This document shows positions 1 through 5,585 of a stretch of DNA of 9,098 bases, piece after piece; within the stretch, counting starts at the first letter, position 1; each line of letters starts with the position of its first letter. Under the pieces are notes generated by a model that had not been told where the DNA came from, did no database searches, and was given only the letters and a program-made list of their open reading frames with translations. This DNA is from Chitinophaga pinensis. Its GTDB lineage: Bacteria; Bacteroidota; Bacteroidia; SXHM01. Both the position numbers and the translations under genes were made by a program. Where the stretch lies: positions 1 through 9,098 of the forward strand of contig CAMDBK010000100.1 in NCBI GenBank assembly GCA_945889235.1, given 5' to 3'.

Positions 1-87
1 TATTTCTTTTTCACCGGTGATAAAAAAGAAAGCAGTTAGGATAATCAGCACTAAACTAATAAACAGGTATGGGGTAATTTTTTTCAT
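1..87 (-). CDS. N-terminus of an exported or membrane-anchored protein (partial)
   Basis: This reading frame starts with ATG at 87 and runs off the left edge, so only 29 residues are visible. It begins MKKITPYLFISLVLIIL, with two lysines followed by about 18 hydrophobic residues up to Phe22-Ile23, then a polar GEKE stretch. That is the shape of an uncleaved signal anchor or a Sec signal peptide. No alanine-rich cleavage site appears before the edge. A perfect TAnnTTTG promoter element lies about 30 bases upstream (118-125, minus), which supports this start. No function can be assigned from so short a piece. It follows the three exported-protein genes on the same strand but has a 109-base gap and probably its own promoter. 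Confidence 0.6.
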   Translation of the reverse strand, partial: MKKITPYLFISLVLIILTAFFFITGEKEI

Positions 88-117
88 TAATAAATGAGCT
101 TTAAGCAGCAGGGGCAG

Positions 118-125
118 CAAAGTTA
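118..125 (-). promoter_or_regulatory. Bacteroidota-type -7 promoter element for the gene at 1-87
   Basis: The minus strand reads TAACTTTG, a full match to the Bacteroidota -7 consensus TAnnTTTG, 30 bases before the ATG at 87. An upstream TTG (top strand 142-144) sits 16 bases away and could be the -33 element, though that spacing is slightly short. Part of that TTG lies in the loop of the 135-149 hairpin, so terminator and promoter may overlap. This is a motif match only. Confidence 0.4.
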
Positions 126-134
126 ATTAAAAGC

Positions 135-149
135 GGAAATACAATTTCC
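135..149 (-). terminator. Small stem-loop followed by a T-rich stretch, possible terminator
   Basis: On the minus strand GGAAAT-TGT-ATTTCC forms a perfect 6-base-pair stem with a 3-base loop, followed by GCTTTTAATTAA. It lies about 47 bases after the stop of the 448-residue gene. The stem is short and AT-rich, so it is weak alone. It may act together with the larger inverted repeat at 162-196. Confidence 0.3.
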
Positions 150-161
150 TTTATGTTCCAA

Positions 162-196
162 GCGGCATTACAAATGTCACTTATCGTAGATGCCGC
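162..196 (-). terminator. GC-rich inverted repeat directly after the stop codon of the 448-residue gene
   Basis: The arms GCGGCAT (162-168) and ATGCCGC (190-196) are perfect inverted repeats. A further TAC/GTA pairing inside leaves a loop of about 14 bases. The repeat abuts the TGA stop (197-199) of the last gene in the exported-protein run. A 7-base GC-rich stem in an AT-rich region at the end of a transcription unit suggests a terminator or an RNA 3'-end stabiliser. No clean U-tract follows it, so intrinsic termination is not certain. Confidence 0.45.
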
Positions 197-1543
197 TCAG
201 CGGGTGTTATAAGAATAGTAGCCTGCAAAAGCTTGTTTACTCTCATCCCATAGGAATTTTTTATTGAAATTTACATGCCCTTTACAATTACCGCAAACCT
301 CAGAACGTGGTGTGCTCTTTATTGTTTTTTCAACTTCGGCAGGAATGATATAGCTTGTTGTAATGGTGCCAAACTGTCCTTTTTCATTCAGTTCGCTCCA
401 TACAACTTTTGATGTTTTGGTTACAGTTTCTTCCTCACGTATTACTTTGGTTTCTACATGCGTTTCATCCCAGTAAACAATGCCCTGCTTACAAAGCGTG
501 CAATGAAAATCTTCGGTCAGGGGTATTTTATAATCGTAGTTTATTGTCAGTTTTTCCTGATGAAAATCTTCGCCAAGTCCTTCAGGCTGAAAAGAGATAT
601 CGGTATTATCTGTAAAAAAAATATCCTTGATCAGGGTAGATATCACCACGGTGTCGGACTTTATTAATTTCAAATAAAAATTATCGCTGTTTGTTTTCAA
701 TCCGCCTTCGGGATTTGAAGTAATTTCTACCGACTGAAAATTAATGCGCTCAGCTGATGCGGGCAGAAATAATTTGCCTTTACCGGTTATTAAACCCAAT
801 GCTCCTTCGGCATTGCGAAAAGCTTTCAGTTCTTTCCAGAAGCTTTTAAAATACTCGGCTCCCTCTTTTCCGGCAATGTAGGTTGGTTCAAAATTTTCAA
901 GCTTTCCGCCCTTATTAAATTCATTCATATAGGGTGCAAAAAAATCGCGCGAACCGTTTTTGCGGGTGGCAATACCCAGAAAGTTATGCTGACCCACAGC
1001 TACATTATTAAATTCATACTGAATTGAAATATAATCACCGAGCGGAATAAATGTTTTTCCTATTTGACTGATAGCTCCTATTTGCCCATTTAGTTTTACA
1101 CCTACCACATCATCGCAATCAGTAGGATTATTTATAGTGCAGATTTGAAAAAGCGAATCATAAACAGGATATACCGATGTGAATGAATTTTTAAACCCCC
1201 ACTTACCTCCGCTGAATACAGCTTGATTATCGCCATAGTAAAAAATGATGAATAACTGTAACTGAGAATCATTAAGCCCTTCGGCAAGCAATTCCTTTTT
1301 AGAATAGGTGTTATAGTAAACGTCACTTATAGCACCGCGCTTTGCCAAAATGAAAGAATTATGATTATGTTTTACAAAAATATTATCGTATTTGGGTTGA
1401 ATTATCCACTCTTTGCCTTTCATGATTCCGGTGAGTTCGCCCTCTTTCTTTACCTTTTCATCTTTATTTAGTGAAATTTTGCTTTGAGCAATGGCTGCTA
1501 AGCTGCACAAACTGAAAAGCGATATAATAAAATAGTGTTTCAT
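197..1543 (-). CDS. Exported protein with WG-like repeats and a C-terminal pair of CxxC motifs
   Basis: The 448-residue product begins with a Sec signal peptide (about residues 1-20, ending LAAIAQ), so the mature protein is periplasmic, surface-bound or secreted. Several segments look like degenerate WG repeats, short beta-hairpin units in which a Trp/Gly or similar pair is followed by a Pro-x-Tyr-Asp stretch. They lie near 43-55 (EWIIQPKYDNIF), 113-130 (GKWGFKN, then VYPVYDSLF), 154-170 and 247-270. WG-repeat proteins are usually non-enzymatic and possibly ligand- or wall-binding. The C-terminal region has CTLC at 348-351 and CGNC at 417-420. The second continues as CKGH and resembles a DnaJ-type CxxCxG knuckle. 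The 65 residues between them are highly charged, so a split zinc-binding or disulfide module is possible. The gene is last in a minus-strand run, 40 bases after the 164-residue gene. The repeat assignment comes from reading, not from a profile search. Confidence 0.75.
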   Translation of the reverse strand: MKHYFIISLFSLCSLAAIAQSKISLNKDEKVKKEGELTGIMKGKEWIIQPKYDNIFVKHNHNSFILAKRGAISDVYYNTYSKKELLAEGLNDSQLQLFIIFYYGDNQAVFSGGKWGFKNSFTSVYPVYDSLFQICTINNPTDCDDVVGVKLNGQIGAISQIGKTFIPLGDYISIQYEFNNVAVGQHNFLGIATRKNGSRDFFAPYMNEFNKGGKLENFEPTYIAGKEGAEYFKSFWKELKAFRNAEGALGLITGKGKLFLPASAERINFQSVEITSNPEGGLKTNSDNFYLKLIKSDTVVISTLIKDIFFTDNTDISFQPEGLGEDFHQEKLTINYDYKIPLTEDFHCTLCKQGIVYWDETHVETKVIREEETVTKTSKVVWSELNEKGQFGTITTSYIIPAEVEKTIKSTPRSEVCGNCKGHVNFNKKFLWDESKQAFAGYYSYNTR

Positions 1544-1583
1544 AAGCTTGAGTGTTGTTTTAAACCCGCTGATTTTGTTTTAA

Positions 1584-2078
1584 CTAATATTCAATACTGA
1601 TCCTTGCATAGCTTCTTTGCTTATGGTTAGGATCTGTAACATTGTTTTTTGGCGTACCAACCACAAAAGCATGATATGCACCCTCATCTGCATAGCCCCA
1701 TACATCATTGCAATTATGATAATACGCTTCAGCGATGTGATTTGCCTTAGGGAAACATTTTTTAAACTCCGTCACCAGTCTTTGATATATCTTCTCGCCT
1801 TCAGCATCTGGAACACCTGTTGCGTAATAGGCTGTTACACTATAAAATCTGCCTCCACCCGAAAAAAATTTTGTTTCTACAAAATCTGCGCCTTCAACTT
1901 TTATAGGGCATTGATAGGTTTCATACATCTCATCTGAAAAAAGTAATTTACCCCTGAGTTTTTCAACATCATTGTCAACAAGGTTGGGTATGCTTTTAAA
2001 TACTTCACACCAGTTGCCCTGTGCATTGGCAACGGTTACCGAAAGAATTAGTAAAAGAAGTGCAAGCAGATTTTTCAT
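1584..2078 (-). CDS. Small exported protein with four cysteines, unknown function
   Basis: The 164-residue product has a clear Sec signal peptide (MKNLLALLLLILSVTVANAQ, cut after about residue 20). I do not recognise the mature domain. It has four cysteines (24, 57, 108, 123), enough for two disulfides in an oxidising compartment, a Gly-rich turn (SGGGRFYS, 73-80) and an aromatic-rich C-terminal half (AYYHNCNDVWGYADEGAYHAF, split around Cys123). No membrane segment follows the signal. The ATG at 2078 is only 5 bases after the stop of the 317-residue gene, so the two are almost certainly co-transcribed and perhaps translationally coupled. A plus-strand reading of 106 codons over the same bases is a shadow. 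The gene is surely real. Its function is unknown. Confidence 0.75.
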   Translation of the reverse strand: MKNLLALLLLILSVTVANAQGNWCEVFKSIPNLVDNDVEKLRGKLLFSDEMYETYQCPIKVEGADFVETKFFSGGGRFYSVTAYYATGVPDAEGEKIYQRLVTEFKKCFPKANHIAEAYYHNCNDVWGYADEGAYHAFVVGTPKNNVTDPNHKQRSYARISIEY

Positions 2079-2083
2079 GATAA

Positions 2084-3037
2084 TTATTTTTTATTTTCTC
2101 TAAATGTTTTAACTATTTCATCAATCACCGGCTGCTGAATATCACTGTATTCGCAGACCAGATTATACTTTAAAACACGAACTAGTTTTGGCGATACTTC
2201 AATCAGGTATTGATAGTGCCAGTCACAGGATTTGTATTCCTTGTTTTCATATTTCCCTTTCATCAATGCTGCTTTATATCCATCAATAGTCATTTCGGTA
2301 ACCGTGGCTTTTGAATACAGTTCTTTAAACTCCTTAAATTCTTTTTTCAAGATGTCGGCAAAAGCAGGGTTAGGCATTACGCCCAGCGAAGTGCTTATTC
2401 CGCCAAATGATATCTGAACCAGCGGATTGGAAGGCAGCATCATAAACGGAATAGAACTGTAATAAACAAAACTTAAAGCAGGTGCAGTAAGCGAAAAATC
2501 TTTGGTCATATAAAAATCAAACGTTTCTTTTTTCATAGTAAAGCTTTGCAGTGCTTTTTCGTTTTTAGGTTGCTGCTTCATTTCGTCTTCCAGCAGGTAA
2601 CTCATTTCAAATTGAAACAAACAGGCATTTCCAGCTTCAGCAAGTTTATGGCGGCCGTTGTCAAACATAATGTACACATGTACATAACTGCTTCCACTTG
2701 CTTTTTCAACCGTAACCAAGCCCGGCAAAATAGTTCCGTTCACATTAAACCGTTGTGATTGCACAGGGTCTCCCATTTTCTTTGTTGCCTTTTCTAAATC
2801 ACTGATATATGCAGCTGCAGTAAGCGTACTCTCCATTTTTCGGACAATAAAAGAATTTGTACCACTACTGTATTTGTGAATATTTTCGCGGTTGTCAACT
2901 ATAGCAGCAGATAATTCAGATTTTTTCATGCTCTCCGGCAGTGATATTTTAAAATATTCGTTCTCAAAAATTTCCTGTGCACACAGAAAAAACGGCATAA
3001 TAAAACCCGCTAAAAGCAGGGAGGTAAACTTTGTCAT
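2084..3037 (-). CDS. Exported protein, possibly two PsbP/DcrB-like domains, first gene of the cluster
   Basis: The 317-residue product starts with a signal peptide ending FFLCAQ (residues 1-21). Cys19 is preceded by Phe-Phe-Leu, which is a poor lipobox, so ordinary signal-peptidase cleavage is more likely than lipidation. The mature part reads as two halves of similar layout. Residues about 25-170 begin YFKISLPESMKKS and end LQSFTMKK. Residues about 172-314 begin FDFYMTKDFSLTAP and end IDEIVKTFRENKK. The pattern of an opening beta-strand with Leu-Pro and a closing helix with Lys-x-Phe resembles small periplasmic PsbP/DcrB-type domains, but this is inferred from the pattern only. The gene heads a run with the 164- and 448-residue genes. 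A promoter-like site is at 3100-3127. The true function is unknown. Confidence 0.7.
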   Translation of the reverse strand: MTKFTSLLLAGFIMPFFLCAQEIFENEYFKISLPESMKKSELSAAIVDNRENIHKYSSGTNSFIVRKMESTLTAAAYISDLEKATKKMGDPVQSQRFNVNGTILPGLVTVEKASGSSYVHVYIMFDNGRHKLAEAGNACLFQFEMSYLLEDEMKQQPKNEKALQSFTMKKETFDFYMTKDFSLTAPALSFVYYSSIPFMMLPSNPLVQISFGGISTSLGVMPNPAFADILKKEFKEFKELYSKATVTEMTIDGYKAALMKGKYENKEYKSCDWHYQYLIEVSPKLVRVLKYNLVCEYSDIQQPVIDEIVKTFRENKK

Positions 3038-3099
3038 AAAATTAAATTTGTTACGGGTTAGTAGTAAGTAAACAGTATCAGTCTATAGCTATAAGGGCG

Positions 3100-3127
3100 C
3101 AAAAATAAAAAAAACATTCTGCACAAA
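3100..3127 (-). promoter_or_regulatory. Putative promoter of the three-gene exported-protein cluster
   Basis: On the minus strand TTTG (top 3124-3127) is followed after 16 bases by TATTTTTG (top 3100-3107), a full match to the Bacteroidota -7 element TAnnTTTG. The usual spacing is somewhat longer (about 17-23), so the -33 assignment is less sure than the -7. The implied 5' untranslated region is about 55-60 bases. The site lies between the bshA stop and the start at 3037, where a new transcription unit would need a promoter. Confidence 0.45.
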
Positions 3128-3149
3128 TAAAGAAAATAAAAGAGTCTGC

Positions 3150-3165
3150 TAAAGGGGTGCCTTTA
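3150..3165 (-). terminator. Hairpin overlapping the bshA stop codon
   Basis: On the minus strand TAAAGG-CACC-CCTTTA is a perfect 6-base-pair stem with a 4-base loop, and its first three bases are the TAA stop of bshA. A T-rich run (CTCTTTTATTTTC) begins about 6 bases later. This could be a weak intrinsic terminator separating miaE-bshA from the exported-protein cluster downstream. The stem is short and the U-tract is not adjacent. Confidence 0.35.
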
Positions 3166-4293
3166 TCTGTTCCCCTCTATCACTCTGTGGTAAAGGTCTT
3201 CGTAAAGCGGAAGAATTTTTGAAATTCTGAAACGTTTTGCATACTCAAACGCACTTCTTTTAAACTCATCATGTTTTTTCTTGTTACTTAAAATGCTCAA
3301 TGAATTTTTTACCATGTCATCCACATCTCCAACATTACTCAAATAACCTGTAATACCATGAACATTAATTTCAGGCAAACCACCTGTATTGGTTGAAATT
3401 ACTGGCACAGAAGCAGCCATTGCTTCCAATGCCGAAAGACCAAAACTTTCTGTTTCGGATGGAAGAATAAAAAGATCGGCCATTGCCAAAGCCTGTTCAG
3501 TTGCTTTCAGTTTTCCAAGAAATTGTACGTCATCGCAGATGCCCAATTCACGGCACAATGCTTCAATTTTACTGCGATCGGGACCATCGCCTACCAGCAA
3601 AAGTTTAGCAGGAATTTCTTTTCTTACTTTATCAAAAATCCGCACCACATCTTCAACGCGCTTCACCGGGCGGAAATTGGAAATGTGTAATAACACTTTT
3701 TTATCACCTGTATTGTAATTGAATTTTGTGAGCGCATTTTTTGCTTTGCTGTACAAGTCAATATCCACAAAATTATGGATGACTTCAATATCGCGTTTCA
3801 CGTTAAAATACTTGTAAGTATCTTGTTTCAGGCTTTCGGAAACGGAAGTTACGGCATCACTTTCATTGATTGCAAACGTGATTACCGGCTCAAACGAAGC
3901 GTCTTTACCAACCAGTGTAATATCTGTTCCGTGCAGCGTTGTAATAAATGGAATTTTTATTCCCTGCGAAGCTAAAATCTGTTTTGCCATATATGCCGCA
4001 GAAGCATGTGGAATGGCATAATGCACATGAAGTAAATCCAATTTTTCGTGTTTCACAACATCCACCAATTTACTTGCAAGCACCAATTCATAAGGCTGAT
4101 AATCAAACAAAGGATAATCGCTAACCTGCACTTCGTGATAAAAAAGATTGGGTGAAAAACTATCGAAGCGCACAGGCATATCATAAGAAATGAAGTGAAC
4201 CTGATGACCTTTGTGGGCAAGTGCATTGCCCAACTCAGTTGCCACTACACCGCTACCGCCAAAGGTGGGATAACATACTATTCCTATTTTCAT
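3163..4293 (-). CDS. bshA: N-acetyl-alpha-D-glucosaminyl L-malate synthase BshA
   Basis: BshA is a cytosolic GT-B fold, family GT4 glycosyltransferase. It joins N-acetylglucosamine from UDP-GlcNAc to L-malate, the first step of bacillithiol synthesis. The length of 376 residues is normal for the family. The N-terminal domain has the BshA-typical CYPTFGGSGVVATELG (7-22), HVHYAIPHASAAYMA (89-103) and TTLHGTDITLVG (118-129). The C-terminal nucleotide-sugar domain has the SNFRPVKR loop (205-212), LLVGDGPD (232-239) and the GT4 EX7E motif at Glu282 and Glu290. It ends normally and no key motif is missing. It lies 42 bases downstream of miaE on the same strand and probably shares its transcript. 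The later enzymes BshB and BshC are not in this window. Confident family assignment. Confidence 0.95.
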   Translation of the reverse strand: MKIGIVCYPTFGGSGVVATELGNALAHKGHQVHFISYDMPVRFDSFSPNLFYHEVQVSDYPLFDYQPYELVLASKLVDVVKHEKLDLLHVHYAIPHASAAYMAKQILASQGIKIPFITTLHGTDITLVGKDASFEPVITFAINESDAVTSVSESLKQDTYKYFNVKRDIEVIHNFVDIDLYSKAKNALTKFNYNTGDKKVLLHISNFRPVKRVEDVVRIFDKVRKEIPAKLLLVGDGPDRSKIEALCRELGICDDVQFLGKLKATEQALAMADLFILPSETESFGLSALEAMAASVPVISTNTGGLPEINVHGITGYLSNVGDVDDMVKNSLSILSNKKKHDEFKRSAFEYAKRFRISKILPLYEDLYHRVIEGNR

Positions 4294-4335
4294 TTAACGC
4301 TTCTAAAATTTAAAGAATTGTAAAGATAAACAAGT

Positions 4336-4917
4336 TCATCCGTGTATTGTTTCCTTCTTCCCGTATTTAGCAATAACATTAGCCTCAAACTCTAAAAATT
4401 CATTCCATCGTTTATCTACATCCTCGCCTTTCGCATATTTTCGTGCCAGTGAAATAAAAGTTGTGTAGTGATTGGCTTCACTTATCATAAGGTCGCGATA
4501 AAAACCGGAAAGTTCTTTGTCTTTTATATTTTCGGAAAGTACGCGGAAACGCTCACAGCTGCGGGCTTCCACCATTGCTGAGAAAAGCAATCTGTCTACC
4601 AACACAATTTCGCGCTTGTGTCCTTTTCTGACAAATGAATACAGTTCATTCACATATTCATCTTTTCTTTCGCGGCCCAAAACTCCACCACGTTTTATTA
4701 TCCACTCATGCACCTGATTAAAGTGCTGTAATTCTTCCTGCGCCAGTGCAATCATTTGTTCTACCAAATCAGGATATTCAGGAGCAAATACAATCAGTGA
4801 AATTGCATTTGTTGCTGCTTTCTGTTCGCAGAAAGCATGGTCAGTCAATATCTCATCGATGTTTGTTTCAACAATGTTTACCCAGCGCGGGTCGGTTGGT
4901 AATTTTAATCCAAGCAT
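4336..4917 (-). CDS. miaE: tRNA-(ms2io6A37) hydroxylase, MiaE-like
   Basis: MiaE is a non-haem diiron monooxygenase with a ferritin-like four-helix bundle. It hydroxylates the isopentenyl side chain of 2-methylthio-N6-isopentenyladenosine at tRNA position 37, using oxygen. The diiron ligand set can be read in order: Glu31 (AFCEQKAA), Glu62 and His65 (EELQH), Glu117 (VEARSCERF), and Glu147 with His150 (ISEANHY). At 193 residues it is of normal size for the family. The SEARSCERF-type helix and the LAQEELQHF helix are characteristic of MiaE rather than of ferritin or rubrerythrin. The start at 4917 is the first ATG after a divergent intergenic region. bshA follows after 42 bases, so the two probably form one unit. 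The substrate depends on MiaA and MiaB encoded elsewhere. Confidence 0.9.
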   Translation of the reverse strand: MLGLKLPTDPRWVNIVETNIDEILTDHAFCEQKAATNAISLIVFAPEYPDLVEQMIALAQEELQHFNQVHEWIIKRGGVLGRERKDEYVNELYSFVRKGHKREIVLVDRLLFSAMVEARSCERFRVLSENIKDKELSGFYRDLMISEANHYTTFISLARKYAKGEDVDKRWNEFLEFEANVIAKYGKKETIHG

Positions 4918-4936
4918 TTTTAAATTTATTTCGTGC

Positions 4937-4944
4937 TAAATTTA
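4937..4944 (-). promoter_or_regulatory. Possible -7 element for miaE-bshA
   Basis: The minus strand reads TAAATTTA followed by GC, seven of eight matches to TAnnTTTG, about 20 bases before the miaE ATG. No convincing -33 TTG was found at the right distance. A second copy of the same self-complementary octamer lies at 4921-4928. This is a weak call based on position. Confidence 0.25.
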
Positions 4945-4959
4945 GGAATAATAAAATTT

Positions 4960-4967
4960 TAGCTTTG
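4960..4967 (+). promoter_or_regulatory. Bacteroidota-type -7 element for the small-protein/TonB receptor unit
   Basis: TAGCTTTG is a full match to TAnnTTTG. It lies 25 bases before the TTG codon at 4993, which would give a short leader of about 15-20 bases, as expected for this phylum. There is no clear -33 TTG at 17-23 bases upstream. The position supports the TTG start of the following gene. Confidence 0.4.
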
Positions 4968-4992
4968 CTAACGCTATTTTGTCATTTTCTAC

Positions 4993-5511
4993 TTGAAAAA
5001 AAATCTAACCATATTGCTTTTGGCAATTCTGCTTTTCAATATCAGCGGGCATTTTCTGACATTTATTACATCTCAGTATTCTGTTAAAAGAGAGATGAAA
5101 ATAAAAATAAAAAATCAGCTTCCCGAAACAGAATTGACAATCATCACCTTCAACATAGCTGAACTAAGCAACATAAACTGGGAAGATAACGGCAAAGAAT
5201 TCTGGCACAACGGAAATTTATACGATGTGGTAAAAAAAGTTGAAACTGCCGGCAGCGTTACCTTTCACTGTATAAATGACATGCAGGAAAAAACGCTTTT
5301 CGCCAACCTTGAAGAATTGATAAACCGTCAAATGAATTCTGATGCTCAGAACAACAACACATCTCTTAAAAAATTTCAATCAGATTACTTTTTCATACAA
5401 ACAGAATTACAATTTTCCTTAATAGAAATCTCCTTTCTACCAACTGAACTGAAAGATAGATTACTTAAAGGCTTTTTCTCTGAAAGCCTTCAGCCACCCG
5501 AACAGGCTTAA
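4993..5511 (+). CDS. Small N-terminally anchored protein encoded ahead of a TonB receptor
   Basis: The frame opens with TTG at 4993. There is no ATG or GTG between it and the in-frame stop at 4969-4971, and starting at the next ATG (residue 35) would remove the hydrophobic N-terminus. Residues 1-3 are MKK and residues about 4-28 are hydrophobic, so the protein is probably anchored in the inner membrane with the rest in the periplasm. The remainder is a soluble domain with an NGNLYDVVK stretch (73-81), a single cysteine in FHCIND (91-96) and a C-terminal QPPEQA. Small proteins of this layout, with a late Pro-Pro, are commonly found before TonB receptors in Bacteroidota. I recall them only as hypothetical proteins. 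The receptor begins 74 bases later on the same strand, so a shared transcript and a role in the same uptake process are likely. No biochemical function is known to me. Confidence 0.75.
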   Translation: MKKNLTILLLAILLFNISGHFLTFITSQYSVKREMKIKIKNQLPETELTIITFNIAELSNINWEDNGKEFWHNGNLYDVVKKVETAGSVTFHCINDMQEKTLFANLEELINRQMNSDAQNNNTSLKKFQSDYFFIQTELQFSLIEISFLPTELKDRLLKGFFSESLQPPEQA

Positions 5512-5533
5512 AATTTCCTACAACTGTTTTTTA

Positions 5534-5545
5534 TTGAAGCTTCAA
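5534..5545. promoter_or_regulatory. 12-base perfect palindrome before the TonB receptor gene
   Basis: TTGAAGCTTCAA is self-complementary and lies 40 bases before the receptor ATG. It is followed by TTCGAA (5550-5555) and GTCTTC, so several GAAG/CTTC half-sites cluster in about 28 bases. This could be an operator for metal- or haem-responsive control, or an intercistronic RNA hairpin. It does not match a consensus I can name. Confidence 0.25.
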
Positions 5546-5585
5546 AAGATTCGAAGTCTTCTGTTATTAATTTATTTGACCACTT

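Noticed and set aside
1617..1937. Plus-strand open frame of 106 codons opposite the 164-residue gene
   Set aside because: It lies wholly opposite a gene with a clear signal peptide and conserved-looking composition. Its own translation is a low-complexity mix rich in Ile, Cys and Phe without domain features.
2980..3037. Lipoprotein signal in the 317-residue protein (Cys19)
   Set aside because: The residues before the cysteine are Phe-Phe-Leu, which do not fit the lipobox. Cleavage after the Ala-Gln that follows is more likely.
4746..5087. Plus-strand open frame of 113 codons spanning the end of miaE and the start of the small-protein gene
   Set aside because: It overlaps confident MiaE coding sequence on the other strand, crosses the divergent promoter region and enters the anchored-protein gene out of frame. 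It is a shadow.
4993..5511. Membership of the small protein in the HYC_CC_PP family, which also sits before TonB receptors
   Set aside because: It has only one cysteine and lacks both the HYC and CC motifs. Only the late Pro-Pro and the gene position are shared.
5571..5578. TTTATTTG just before the receptor ATG as a -7 promoter element
   Set aside because: It mismatches the consensus at the important second position and would leave almost no leader. Co-transcription with the upstream gene explains expression better.
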